Numbered from the stretch's first letter, positions 53,687-62,121 are shown. The stretch: 64,000 nucleotides of DNA from an uncultured Aeromonadales bacterium (GCA_902776275.1 CACYPI010000004.1:1-64000); one strand, 5' to 3'. Program-made: numbers and translations. The notes: generated by a model from the letters alone, not told the origin.

Positions 53687-54046
53687 GGCATTATTCCTTG
53701 AAAGCTTGTAGATGGATTGGTCTTTGCGATCGCCAGTCCATTGTATTGCCGCAGCGGGGCTTGGCGGCGCCTTGTGCCAAGGCAGGGCTTCCTAGGCGGC
53801 GTTTCAACTCATTTAGTGCGTGATTGCACTGCCGTTGACTCCATACCATCCACTGTCGTCGCGTTCCCGCTCCGCCCATTTGCTTCAATCCGCCCAAGCT
53901 TGTCCGCTTTCTGACAAACGCTTGTCATTCATCATTCAAGTCTCTGACAAGATGATGTCAATACTGTGATCGCTCTCTGATATTTGCTTGTCATTCTTCT
54001 CTATCCTTTGTGACAAACACATGTCATGCATCCGAGGTCAATTCAA
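53687..54046. promoter_or_regulatory. Control region of the second TRAP operon
   Basis: No gene is seen. The ansB promoter must lie at the low end. The high end holds four phased operators, described separately. Confidence 0.5.
53912..54026. promoter_or_regulatory. Four 16-bp palindromic operators at an exact 33-bp pitch
   Basis: TGACAAACGCTTGTCA (53912), TGACAAGATGATGTCA (53945), TGATATTTGCTTGTCA (53978) and TGACAAACACATGTCA (54011) each span 16 bases and start exactly 33 bases apart, about three helical turns. The consensus is TGACA-N6-TGTCA; only the third has a changed left arm (TGATA). The intervening 17-base spacers are not conserved. The array ends about 20 bases before the dctQ start. 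The RpiR-type regulator at the end of the same operon is the obvious candidate ligand-responsive binder. Confidence 0.85.
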
Positions 54047-54544
54047 ATGCAAGCAATCATGTCAGGCATATCCAAGGCGCTAGACGGATTCGTCGTGGCG
54101 CTTCTGGTAGTGATGTCGCTTTTGGTGATCGTAAACGTCGCCCTGCGCTTCCTCTTCAACTCAAGCATCGTGATGAGCGAGGAAGTCTCCCGCTTCATCT
54201 TCGTGTGGGTGGTCTACGTGGGGTCCATCATCGCGATGCGCGATGACGACCACATCTACGTGGACTTCATCCGCAAGAAGATGCCCAAGGGGGTGCAGAA
54301 GTTCCTCATCGTGTTCGTGAACCTCGTGATGCTGGTCTGCTGCCTGCTTTTCCTCAAGGGCAGCATCGAGCTCACCTCCATCAACATGTCCGACCACAGC
54401 CCGGTCGCAGGCGTGCCCATGGGCTACGTCTACGCCGCAGGCGCCGTCGGCAGCGCCGGCATGGCGATAGTCATCGTGTTAAGGCTCATCGGCTTCTTCA
54501 CGCGCGGGTTCGACCAGGCGCTCAAGGGCAAGGTTGCGGGGTGA
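54047..54544 (+). CDS. dctQ: TRAP transporter small permease (DctQ), second system
   Basis: This is a 165-residue four-helix protein. The ATG at 54047 has GAGG nine bases upstream; the earlier in-frame ATG at 54026 overlaps the last operator and has no ribosome site. Helices are VVALLVVMSLLVIVNVALRF, FIFVWVVYVGSIIAMR, FLIVFVNLVMLVCCLLFLKG and GYVYAAGAVGSAGMAIVIVL. RDDDHIYVDF after helix 2 is the usual DctQ motif. It is the first gene of a five-gene operon. Confidence 0.92.
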   Translation: MQAIMSGISKALDGFVVALLVVMSLLVIVNVALRFLFNSSIVMSEEVSRFIFVWVVYVGSIIAMRDDDHIYVDFIRKKMPKGVQKFLIVFVNLVMLVCCLLFLKGSIELTSINMSDHSPVAGVPMGYVYAAGAVGSAGMAIVIVLRLIGFFTRGFDQALKGKVAG

Positions 54545-54549
54545 TTTAA

Positions 54550-55827
54550 ATGACAGTTGCAATCTTCCTGGCGATCCTGCTCACCTCCGTCATCATCGGC
54601 ATCCCCATCGCCTTCTCGCTGCTCATGTGCGGCCTGGGGCTGATGTGGTACCTCGACATGTTCGACCCGCAGATCGTCGCGCAGTCGCTCATCAACGGCG
54701 CCGACAACTTCACTCTGCTGGCGATCCCGTTCTTCGTGTTCGCAGGCGACGTGATGAACGTCGGCGGCATGGCCAAGCGCCTCGTGGACCTGCCGATGAA
54801 GCTCGTCGGCCACAAGGCAGGCGGCCTGGGCTACGTCGTGATCATCGCTGCGGTGATCATGGCCTCGCTCTCAGGATCTCCTGCTGCCGACACCGCCGCA
54901 ATCGCCGCGATCATGTTCCCGATGATGTCGAGCGCCGGCTATCCCAAGGAGGGCTCGGTGGGCCTCATCGCCTCAGGCGGCATCATCGCCCCGATCATCC
55001 CTCCCTCGATCCCGTTCATCGTCATCGGCGTGACCGCCTCGGTGTCCATATCCCAGCTCTTCCTGGCCGGCATCGTCCCGGGCGTGCTCATGGGCGTGAC
55101 GCTGTGCCTCGTCTGGAGCTTCCGCGCCCGCAAGTTCGCCGCGGCCAAGAAGGCCACCGGCGCTGAAATCTGGGCCTCCTTCAAGTCAAGCGTCTGGGCG
55201 CTGATGCTCCCGGTGATCATCATCGGCGGCTTCAAGACCGGCGTGTTCACCCCGACCGAGGCTGGCGCGATCGCCTCCGTCTACGCGCTCTTGGTCTCGA
55301 TCTTCGTGTACCGCGAGCTCACGCTCAAGTCCATCTACAGGTGCCTGCTCAACACCGTCAAGACCACCGCCGTGATCATGCTGATGGTCGCCGCGGCCCA
55401 GGTCTCGGCCTACCTCATGACCGTCGCCGATCTGCCGCTGATGGTCACCGAGCTCTTAAAGCCCATGATCGGCCACCCGACCCTCCTCATGGCTCTGATC
55501 CTCGCGCTGCTGCTCGTCATGGGCATGGTGCTCGACCTCATCCCGATCGTACTCATCCTCGTGCCGGTGCTGATGCCGTTAGTCCAGGCCGCCGGGATCA
55601 ACGAGATCTACTTCTGCGTAATGTTCATCATCTGCTGCGCCATCGGCCTCATCACCCCGCCCGTGGGCAATGTGCTCAATGTGGTCTCGAGCGTGACCCG
55701 CGTGCCGTTTGAGCGCTCGGCAGCCGGCATCCTGCCGTACGCCGGGGCCCTCGTGGTGCTGATGTTCCTCATGCTCATCTTCCCTGAGATCATCATCGGG
55801 CCGCTTGAGTTCATGACCGGGAAGTAA
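54550..55827 (+). CDS. dctM: TRAP transporter large permease (DctM), second system
   Basis: This is a 425-residue permease with MASLSGSPAADTAAIAAIMF, GGIIAPIIPPSIPFIVIGVT, KTGVFTPTEAGAIASVYALL and GLITPPVGNVLNVVSSVTRV. It begins five bases after dctQ. It moves the acid captured by the DctP protein of the next gene. Confidence 0.95.
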   Translation: MTVAIFLAILLTSVIIGIPIAFSLLMCGLGLMWYLDMFDPQIVAQSLINGADNFTLLAIPFFVFAGDVMNVGGMAKRLVDLPMKLVGHKAGGLGYVVIIAAVIMASLSGSPAADTAAIAAIMFPMMSSAGYPKEGSVGLIASGGIIAPIIPPSIPFIVIGVTASVSISQLFLAGIVPGVLMGVTLCLVWSFRARKFAAAKKATGAEIWASFKSSVWALMLPVIIIGGFKTGVFTPTEAGAIASVYALLVSIFVYRELTLKSIYRCLLNTVKTTAVIMLMVAAAQVSAYLMTVADLPLMVTELLKPMIGHPTLLMALILALLLVMGMVLDLIPIVLILVPVLMPLVQAAGINEIYFCVMFIICCAIGLITPPVGNVLNVVSSVTRVPFERSAAGILPYAGALVVLMFLMLIFPEIIIGPLEFMTGK

Positions 55828-55883
55828 CGAAAGATTTTTAACCTATCAACAACCAGTTAATGCAAACATCAATGGAGACAACC

Positions 55884-56870
55884 ATGAACAAGACTTTCAA
55901 GATCCTCGCAGCCGCCGCCGCAGTCCTCGCCTTCGCCTCTTCTGCCGCAAACGCCAAGACCATCCTGCGCTTCGGCACTGACGTCTCGGTGCAGAACACC
56001 CAGGGCCAGGGCGCCAAGCACTTTGCCGAGCTCGTCAAGGAGCGCTCCAAGGGCAACATCGAGATCAAGGTCTACTTCGACAGCACCCTTGGCAACACCA
56101 TGTCGCTGATCTCCGGCGCCCGCGGAGGCACCCTCGACATCGCGATGGTCGGCAGTTCCAATGTCAGCGGCCTGGCCCCACAACTTGCCGTGCTCGACAT
56201 CCCGTTCATCTTCAAGGACAAGGCCCACGCCTACCGCGCGCTCGACGGCGAGGTGGGGCAGAAGCTGATGGCGACTCTCGAGGACAAGAACCTCAAGGGC
56301 CTGGCCTTCTTTGAAAACGGCTTCCGCAACATCACCAACAGCAAGAAGCCGATCGTCGAGCCCGATGACGTGAAGGGCCTCAAGATCCGCGTGCCTCAGA
56401 GCTCGATGCTGGTCGAGACCTTCAAGGCGCTGGGCGCCAACCCGGTGCCGATGGCCTTCGGCGAGCTCTACACTGCGATGGAGACCGGCGCCATCGACGC
56501 CCAGGACCACCCGATCTCGACCCTCTACGCCGGCAAGTTCTACGAGATCCAGAAGTACCTCTCGATGACCCGCCACGCCTACACCGCGGTCACCGTCATC
56601 ATGAACAAGAAGAAGTTCGACAAGCTCTCGGCCGATGATCAGAAGCTCCTGCTCGACTGCGCCCATGAGTCTGCCGCCTTCCAGCGCGATCTCAACTCCA
56701 AGCAGGAGGACACCATGATCGAGGAGATGAAGAAGACCGGCATCCAGGTCAACGACAACGTCGACGCCAGCGCCTTCGTCGATAAGACCAAGGACGTCCG
56801 CAAGATCTTCACCGACCAGAACGGCGACGAGTTCGTCAAGGCGATCGACGCGCTGCGCGACGCCAAGTAA
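55884..56870 (+). CDS. dctP: TRAP transporter substrate-binding protein (DctP), second system
   Basis: This is a 328-residue periplasmic protein. The ATG at 55884 has GGAG and opens the signal peptide MNKTFKILAAAAAVLAFASS, ending AANA. The ligand arginine lies in LKIRVPQSSMLVETFKALGA, and FGELYTAMETGAIDAQDHPI follows. Compared with DctP at 9.7 kb, Glu-Glu-Asn-Pro is replaced by Gln-Asp-His-Pro in the binding strand, so the ligands probably differ. A hydroxy acid is likely, given the dehydrogenase downstream. Confidence 0.94.
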   Translation: MNKTFKILAAAAAVLAFASSAANAKTILRFGTDVSVQNTQGQGAKHFAELVKERSKGNIEIKVYFDSTLGNTMSLISGARGGTLDIAMVGSSNVSGLAPQLAVLDIPFIFKDKAHAYRALDGEVGQKLMATLEDKNLKGLAFFENGFRNITNSKKPIVEPDDVKGLKIRVPQSSMLVETFKALGANPVPMAFGELYTAMETGAIDAQDHPISTLYAGKFYEIQKYLSMTRHAYTAVTVIMNKKKFDKLSADDQKLLLDCAHESAAFQRDLNSKQEDTMIEEMKKTGIQVNDNVDASAFVDKTKDVRKIFTDQNGDEFVKAIDALRDAK

Positions 56871-56892
56871 GCCTGAGGCCTTGCATCAAGGA

Positions 56893-56916
56893 GGGAGGGC
56901 TCCGGCCCTCCCTTGT
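56893..56916 (+). terminator. Hairpin after dctP (probable attenuator)
   Basis: GGGAGGGC and GCCCTCCC pair over a TCCG loop, followed by TTGTTCTC, between dctP and the dehydrogenase gene. Confidence 0.7.
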
Positions 56917-56943
56917 TCTCTAAAGCTTTTGAAGGGCAAGAAC

Positions 56944-57876
56944 ATGGACAGCAAAAGGATACTGACGGTCGTCAAGCTCAACCCCAAGGTCAAGGAGTAC
57001 CTGGACTCCAAGGGCTACGAGGTAGTGGGCGAGGACGGCATCGGCGACGGCAAGGACATCGAGATCGTGATGTCCAGCGGCAAGGGCAAGGTGCCCAAGG
57101 CCCTCATTGACCGCCTCCCAGATCTCAAGATGATCGACAACTTCGGCGTGGGCTACGACGGGGTTGATGTTGCAGAGTGCCGCGCCCGCGGCATCGGGAT
57201 CTGCGTGACCGCAGGCGTGCTCACCGAGGACGTGGCGGATCTGGGCGTGGCGCTTGCGCTCGCGCTCTGCCGCAAGATCCCCCAGTCGGACGCCTTCGTT
57301 CGCTGCGGAAGCTACAGCGAGGGGCTCAAGCCCAAGCAGGGCGTCAAGCTCTCGGGCAAGCGCGCGGGCATCGCGGGGCTCGGCCGCATCGGGCACGCGC
57401 TGGCGCAGAGGCTCGCGGCCTTCAACATGCAGATCTCCTACTTTGACGCCTACGCAAGCGAGCCCAGGTATCAGAAGATGCCGGATCTCGAATTGCTTGC
57501 GCGCGGGTGCGACATCCTCTTCATCTGCGCTGCGGCAACCCCGAAGAACCACAACATGGTCGACGCCAAGGTGCTCACCGCCCTTGGGCCATCTGGCATG
57601 CTCGTGAACATCGCCCGCGGCTCGCTCGTGGATGAGAAGGCGCTTTGCGATGCGGTCACCTCGGGCGCCATCGCAGGCGCTGCGCTTGACGTCTACGCAA
57701 GCGAGCCCAACGTGCCCAAGGCGCTCATCGCCTCGGACCGCACCGTGCTCACGCCGCACATCGCGAGCAACACGAAGGAGACGAGGGAGCTCATGGCGGA
57801 CACCGTCATCTCCAACCTCAAGGCCTTCGAGGAGCGCCGGGAGCTTGTGAACAACGCGCTGGCGTCGCGCAGGTAG
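56944..57876 (+). CDS. D-isomer-specific 2-hydroxyacid dehydrogenase
   Basis: This is a 310-residue NAD(P)-dependent enzyme of the glyoxylate/hydroxypyruvate reductase type. The ATG at 56944 follows AAGG. Motifs are NFGVGYDGVDVAECRARGI, Rossmann GIAGLGRIGHALAQRLAAF, the Arg in LVNIARGSLVDEKAL, the Glu region AALDVYASEPNVPK and the catalytic His in LTPHIASNTKETRELM. It probably acts on the hydroxy acid imported by the TRAP system of the same operon. Sequence alone does not choose the direction. Confidence 0.9.
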   Translation: MDSKRILTVVKLNPKVKEYLDSKGYEVVGEDGIGDGKDIEIVMSSGKGKVPKALIDRLPDLKMIDNFGVGYDGVDVAECRARGIGICVTAGVLTEDVADLGVALALALCRKIPQSDAFVRCGSYSEGLKPKQGVKLSGKRAGIAGLGRIGHALAQRLAAFNMQISYFDAYASEPRYQKMPDLELLARGCDILFICAAATPKNHNMVDAKVLTALGPSGMLVNIARGSLVDEKALCDAVTSGAIAGAALDVYASEPNVPKALIASDRTVLTPHIASNTKETRELMADTVISNLKAFEERRELVNNALASRR

Positions 57877-57908
57877 TAAGATCCGCGGCAGGTTTGGAGG
57901 ACAGGATC

Positions 57909-58790
57909 ATGATGGAGCAGGGCGCCACGCGCGCATTGTCTGAGGCGGCCGCCGCGATGCCGCTCTTCTCGCTCAACTCGCGCAGCCTCAGCGCCTCGGA
58001 CATCGGGATCGCCAACTACATCGCGCAGAACCCTTCAGAGGTCCAGACGCTCACCATCTCCGAGCTTGCCGCGCGCACCGAGGTCTCCGAGGCCACCATC
58101 TCGCGCTTTTGCCGCAAGATCGGATTGAACGGGGTGCAGAGCCTCAAGCTCGCGCTTGCAGGCTCCCAGGCCGGGGCCGACGCCGACATCGCCTCAGGCA
58201 AGATCACCAAGTCCGACGACTGCCGCAGCCTCATGCGCAAGGTCTTCTCGAACATCGTGCGCGGGCTCGAGTCCACCGAGGAGGTGCTCGATCCCGATGC
58301 GGTGGAGAAGGCGGCGCAGCTCATCGCCGCAACGCCGAGGCTCCTCGTATTCGGGTTTGGCACCTCGGGCACCATCTGCCGCGACATCGCCATCCGCTTC
58401 GTGCGCTTTGGCATGTCCACGGAGCTCATCACCGACGCCCACCAGCAGGGCACGGTGGCAGGGGCGCTCAACGATCGCGCGGTGGTCTTCGTGGTGTCAA
58501 ACTCCGGAAGCTCGGTAGATCTCATCCGCTCTGCGAAGATGGCCAAGAGGCGCGGCGCGAAGATCATCCTGCTCACCGCCCACCGCCAGTCCCCGCTCTC
58601 CAAGCTCGCTGACGTGGTGCTCATGGGCACCGGCCCTGAGATGGCGCACTTTGGCGAGTCCACCAACGTGAGGCTCGTCTTCCTCGCGATCATCGACGTG
58701 CTCTACGCGAGGCTCTCGCTTCTGCTTGAGGACAAGTACCGCCACAATCTCCAGGGCATGCGCGAGGCGATGGCGGAACTCAAGTGCTGA
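57909..58790 (+). CDS. RpiR/MurR-family transcriptional regulator
   Basis: This is a 293-residue regulator. The ATG at 57909 is eight bases after GGAGG; a TTG start 15 bases earlier lies inside that ribosome site region. The N-terminal RpiR helix-turn-helix includes LTISELAARTEVSEATISRF and CRKIGLNGVQSLKLALAG. The C-terminal SIS domain shows LLVFGFGTSGTICRDIAIRF and VVFVVSNSGSSVDLIRSAKM, fitted to a phosphosugar or acid ligand. It closes the TRAP/dehydrogenase operon and is the natural candidate for the TGACA-N6-TGTCA array in front of it. Confidence 0.92.
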   Translation: MMEQGATRALSEAAAAMPLFSLNSRSLSASDIGIANYIAQNPSEVQTLTISELAARTEVSEATISRFCRKIGLNGVQSLKLALAGSQAGADADIASGKITKSDDCRSLMRKVFSNIVRGLESTEEVLDPDAVEKAAQLIAATPRLLVFGFGTSGTICRDIAIRFVRFGMSTELITDAHQQGTVAGALNDRAVVFVVSNSGSSVDLIRSAKMAKRRGAKIILLTAHRQSPLSKLADVVLMGTGPEMAHFGESTNVRLVFLAIIDVLYARLSLLLEDKYRHNLQGMREAMAELKC

Positions 58791-59214
58791 TTTAGGCAGC
58801 GCATGATCCTGCAGGGGCTCCTTGAAGGGGCCCTCGGTTTTTCTACCGCTTGGATCATGCCGCGATACAGTTCAAGCCAGAAGCTTGAAGAATTTCCTGA
58901 ATTTGCAGGATGCATCGCCGGACGGAAATGCATGGCCATTCCGTGCCCGCCTGGCCATAGCGACTTTCTTCTGCTGGCAGGCCTTCGAGAGGCGGCTGAC
59001 TACGAGGATGACGCTGATGGCGCCGCCATTGATGGATCTGATCCCTCAAGATCTAAGCGTGCAGATGGGCCCCCTTGCCGCACAAGGCTGCGTTGAGCTC
59101 TTCTAATGAGGAATTTTCCGAGGCGGGCATTCGGCGGCAAGGCCTTTCACGATCCTTGGACGCAACAGGGAGCCTGCTTGATCGCAATGAAAAAAGAAAA
59201 AGCCCAATAAAGGG
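58791..59214. other. Region without a convincing gene
   Basis: A weak terminator-like stem lies at about 58813-58845 (GGGGC with GGGCCCTCGGTTTTT). Short open frames here lack ribosome sites or recognisable sequence. At 59199-59218, AAAGCCC and GGGCTTT form a hairpin flanked by A- and T-rich sequence, a possible bidirectional terminator that isolates the next unit. Confidence 0.45.
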
Positions 59215-59233
59215 CTTTCCATTTTGGGAAATT

Positions 59234-59242
59234 TGTTAAAAT
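59234..59242 (+). promoter_or_regulatory. Extended -10 promoter of the small peptide unit
   Basis: TGTTAAAAT is an extended -10 element (TG, one base, TAAAAT). No good -35 is seen. Initiation would fall near 59249, at the foot of the first hairpin of the leader. Confidence 0.5.
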
Positions 59243-59247
59243 CGCAA

Positions 59248-59344
59248 TGCTCCAGCGATGGAGCAACGGTGGCCCTGGTCAGCAGGTCATCGGAAGGCCT
59301 GCGTGCAGGGCCGTTTCATCAACAATTGGACTAGGACTTAGAAT
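59248..59344 (+). ncRNA. Structured 5' leader of the small peptide gene
   Basis: About 97 bases have two clear stems. TGCTCC and GGAGCA form a hairpin with a six-base loop (59248-59265) right at the likely transcript start. GGCCCTG and CAGGGCC (from 59271) enclose an inner GCAGG/CCTGC stem. An unpaired AT-rich segment leads to the start codon, with AGGA nine bases before it. The leader could control translation or be the target of an antisense RNA. It matches no riboswitch known to me. Confidence 0.55.
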
Positions 59345-59410
59345 ATGAAATCCTTGATCCTTTTGGCGGTGCTCCTGGTCTTGATACTCTGGGCCCAACC
59401 GGTGTATTGA
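59345..59410 (+). CDS. 21-residue hydrophobic peptide, Ibs-like toxin candidate
   Basis: This is an open frame of 21 codons and a stop, beginning MKSLILLAVLLVLIL and ending Trp-Ala-Gln-Pro-Val-Tyr. It is a single membrane-spanning stretch with one positive charge near the start and a C-terminal tyrosine. Size, composition and the final Tyr recall the 18-19-residue Ibs toxins of the E. coli Ibs/Sib type I systems. It has its own promoter-like element, structured leader and terminator, so it looks like an independent unit. A promoter for an antisense RNA was not identified. A regulatory or small membrane peptide is the alternative. Confidence 0.55.
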   Translation: MKSLILLAVLLVLILWAQPVY

Positions 59411-59422
59411 TCAGTACCGCCT

Positions 59423-59463
59423 GAGGGCGCACGGCATCCAACCCGCGCCCTCGCTTGTTATTC
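59423..59463 (+). terminator. Terminator of the small peptide unit
   Basis: GAGGGCGC and GCGCCCTC pair over a 14-base loop, 12 bases after the peptide stop, followed by GCTTGTTATT. Confidence 0.7.
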
Positions 59464-59518
59464 TAGGGGCGTTCCAAGCCCTTTTCAAGGCACTTTCTCC
59501 GGTTCATATCTTTTTTTC

Positions 59519-60127
59519 ATGATTAAATCAGTGCGTGCTATTTCCACGATTTTCCTGATTGCTGCGGCCATCCCCATGCTCTCAGGCTGCCTCACTGCCC
59601 TCAAGAAGGCCAACGAGTTCATGATGACTACCGGCCGCATCAAGGCTGAGAACGAATCTGACTTCCAGAAAGCGAGATCGGAGCCTTTCCAGCAGGATGC
59701 GACCGGCATCGAGTTTGACAACGTGGTGGGGCAGACATACCTTTCGGGGATCTGCTCGGCGTACTTCAAGGATCCCAAGAAGGCAGCGGATGCCTACACG
59801 GGCAAGCAGGTCCTGGTGAAGGGCATCTACCAGAGAATGGATGGCAGGAACTACCTGTTGTTCGACGGGATCATGGACGGCTCGCACGCTCCGCATCCGG
59901 TGCCGGCCTACCACATTGCCTTCTTTGACGATCCCAAGTTTGACTCGACGCTGTACTTCCTCAGGCAGTGGAAGTCGAAGGAAATCCATTCGGTGTCGGG
60001 GTACATCAGGGAAATCATCCCTTATGACCAGAAGAACCTCCGCTGCGGGATCGGGCTCAAGGATGTTTTCACGCAGGACGATCTGTCAGCCTACATAAGC
60101 GCCAAGAAGCATGGCAGGGAGTGGTAG
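59519..60127 (+). CDS. Lipoprotein of unknown function
   Basis: This is a 202-residue protein with a lipoprotein signal (MIKSVRAISTIFLIAAAIPM, lipobox Leu-Ser-Gly-Cys at 21-24). The mature part is polar and includes DNVVGQTYLSGICSAYFKDP and KQVLVKGIYQRMDGRNYLLF, which resembles an OB-fold of the tRNA_anti-like type found in small exported proteins, and ends with KDVFTQDDLSAYISAKKHG. No Shine-Dalgarno sequence is visible before the ATG, which follows a T-run. Its role is not recognised. It is convergent with the restriction genes and 17 bases from them. Confidence 0.75.
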   Translation: MIKSVRAISTIFLIAAAIPMLSGCLTALKKANEFMMTTGRIKAENESDFQKARSEPFQQDATGIEFDNVVGQTYLSGICSAYFKDPKKAADAYTGKQVLVKGIYQRMDGRNYLLFDGIMDGSHAPHPVPAYHIAFFDDPKFDSTLYFLRQWKSKEIHSVSGYIREIIPYDQKNLRCGIGLKDVFTQDDLSAYISAKKHGREW

Positions 60128-60144
60128 GAGGGCAGTGACCAACG

Positions 60145-62121
60145 TCAGGAACTGATCGATCTTCCAGCAATGCTTATGACGTCGGAGATGAAGTCCGACA
60201 GCACCTTGCGGGCGGCAGTGCGGTTTGCCGGGCTGTAGGCAAAGGCCCCGACGCCCGGGATGATCTCGCTGTAGACCCTGAAGGTTGTGCCAAGACTGGC
60301 GTCCTTGCCATCGCGCTTTGGCGGCGGAGTCCATGGATAGAGGATATAGCTGCCAACTGTGCGGCGGATCGCGTCGCGGTAGGTGTGCATCTTGAGGAGA
60401 TCGCCGCGCCTGTAGACGCGCTCGACCGACTCGGCATTCTCCTCTTCGAGGTACTCGTTTTCCTGCTCGGAGCAGCTTAAGTTTCCTTCCTCGCTTTCAC
60501 TTTCATCCTTGTCCGGCTCAAGCGCGTCGCTGCCGCCGAAGATGCTGCCGCGGTCGAGGCGGTACTTGGCGTCGAAGTGGAGGAACACTACGTTGCCGCG
60601 CCGCACTGCTTCGGCCTCGCCTCCCTTGAGGCGCGGGTAGATGGAGATTGTGAAGTCCGGACGGAAGATCGTCGAGTAGGAGCCGTCGTAGCGCGTCCCC
60701 TCGAAGTCATGATGCTTGAAGGTACGGTTGTAGTAGAGGTCGAGCGCCAGATCGACTGCGCCATGCCGCTTGATCACGAATGCCTGCCTGGACAGGACTC
60801 CTTGCTTTAAGGAGATGGCCACGCTGCCGTTGCCGGCAATCTTGACGGCATCGATGCTGCCTTCATGATCTGCATCCTTTAGGCGCGAGCAGCCGGGCAG
60901 GGAGCCCATGATTTCGCTGAGCTCAAAGAAGAGCCAGTATTCGTAGAGCAGGGCGATGTTGCGCGACTCGCCTTCAAATGCCTGGGCCTCGCCATCCCAG
61001 TTGAGCGCCGGGGCTATCGTGCACAGAGCGAGGATCTGCAGCACGCGGTCGTAGCCGCTGCGCTTTTGCAGCACCTGGTTCCCAGTAGGCATGACGCGCA
61101 TCTGGCCGACGCACCTGAAGAACGGCGAGTCCTCGATGAGCTCGATGCGCTGCTTGAGATCGAGCGCCTCGTGCTGGCTTTGGGAGATGTCGCGGCCTTT
61201 GGCGGTAGTGCCATCGTCATTCTCGCCAGCCACGCCCTTGCAGATCGCCTTGAACACGCCAAGGGCGAACTTCACGAAGCGGTTGGCCTCGGTGTCGTTC
61301 GAGTCATCCTTGCGGTCAGCCTCGTAAAAGGCCGGGACGAAGGCCGTCCCGCCACCTATCTGGAGCTTGTGCCAGTCCCTGGCGTGCGAGAGCGGGGCGG
61401 TGAAGATCTTGGGCGACGGGGCAGCGGTGCCGAACGGCACCATCTCGCGGCGTCGGATGAGCTTGCGGTCGGGATTGCGCCTGATGGCCTCGAAGATCCC
61501 CTCGACGGCCCCGGGGCTGGCAAGCTGCCTTAAGAAGATGAACTGCCCGAGCAGCGTCCTGGGGCGGCTTTCGAGACCCTTCCTGAAGAGGCTTGCGGTG
61601 GGGCTTGCGAGATCGAGCAGCAGCTCCGCGCAGTGCGAGGCGATCCCCTCGTTGAGGAGGCGGTAGTCCTCGTCGTAGCCCATCTTAGAGGGCACGACCT
61701 CGAGCACGAGATCCTCGCCGCCCTTGAAAGTCAGGTGCGTCCTGCCGATGTAGTTGACGAACTTGAACTCGAGCAAGTCCTTGTCGCGTTCGGGCTTGAC
61801 CTTCTGCTCGTTGCGCAGGGTCGGCAGGGCGCCTTCGCTGCCTCCCTCCACGCGCACGATCAATCTCTGTGTCTCTACGATGCGAATGGGCGCGGCGGGG
61901 TTGCCCGGGCACACATGCAGAGCAGCCTGCTCATTGCCAAGCGGAGCATAGGCGCACCCGCCTGCAAAGCCTGCTATCTCAAATTCTGCAAACCTGCCAT
62001 TGCCCTGAGCCTTGCTGACGTCACCGTAGGCGCCCCTTCTGTAGAGCCAGGCTTTTGACCCGCCTTTGAGATCGAGGCGCACTGCAAGCGCCGGAAGGTA
62101 GTCCTTCTCCAAGGCTGTCAT
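60145..62121 (-). CDS. McrC-like DUF2357/PD-(D/E)XK nuclease subunit
   Basis: This is a 658-residue protein, probable nuclease partner of the upstream AAA ATPase. The N-terminal two thirds resemble the DUF2357 region (GQFIFLRQLASPGAVEGIFE, then MVPFGTAAPSPKIFTAPLSH). The C-terminal part carries a PD-(D/E)XK core: Asp at about 489 in FRPDFTISIYP and Asp-Ala-Lys at 517-519 in VVFLHFDAKYRLD. An acidic Glu/Ser-rich insert follows. Its start overlaps the ATPase stop (ATGA). The pair matches McrBC-like type IV systems, which cut modified foreign DNA. Confidence 0.82.
   Translation of the reverse strand: MTALEKDYLPALAVRLDLKGGSKAWLYRRGAYGDVSKAQGNGRFAEFEIAGFAGGCAYAPLGNEQAALHVCPGNPAAPIRIVETQRLIVRVEGGSEGALPTLRNEQKVKPERDKDLLEFKFVNYIGRTHLTFKGGEDLVLEVVPSKMGYDEDYRLLNEGIASHCAELLLDLASPTASLFRKGLESRPRTLLGQFIFLRQLASPGAVEGIFEAIRRNPDRKLIRRREMVPFGTAAPSPKIFTAPLSHARDWHKLQIGGGTAFVPAFYEADRKDDSNDTEANRFVKFALGVFKAICKGVAGENDDGTTAKGRDISQSQHEALDLKQRIELIEDSPFFRCVGQMRVMPTGNQVLQKRSGYDRVLQILALCTIAPALNWDGEAQAFEGESRNIALLYEYWLFFELSEIMGSLPGCSRLKDADHEGSIDAVKIAGNGSVAISLKQGVLSRQAFVIKRHGAVDLALDLYYNRTFKHHDFEGTRYDGSYSTIFRPDFTISIYPRLKGGEAEAVRRGNVVFLHFDAKYRLDRGSIFGGSDALEPDKDESESEEGNLSCSEQENEYLEEENAESVERVYRRGDLLKMHTYRDAIRRTVGSYILYPWTPPPKRDGKDASLGTTFRVYSEIIPGVGAFAYSPANRTAARKVLSDFISDVISIAGRSISS

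Noticed and set aside
53912-54026. CRISPR-like periodic repeats
   Set aside because: Only the 16-bp palindromes repeat, with four units and 17-base spacers, no cas genes nearby, and a promoter position. Operators explain them better.
58822-59106. A 94-codon frame after the RpiR gene
   Set aside because: No ribosome site, no recognisable domain, and competing frames overlap it. It may be a remnant, but nothing supports a function.
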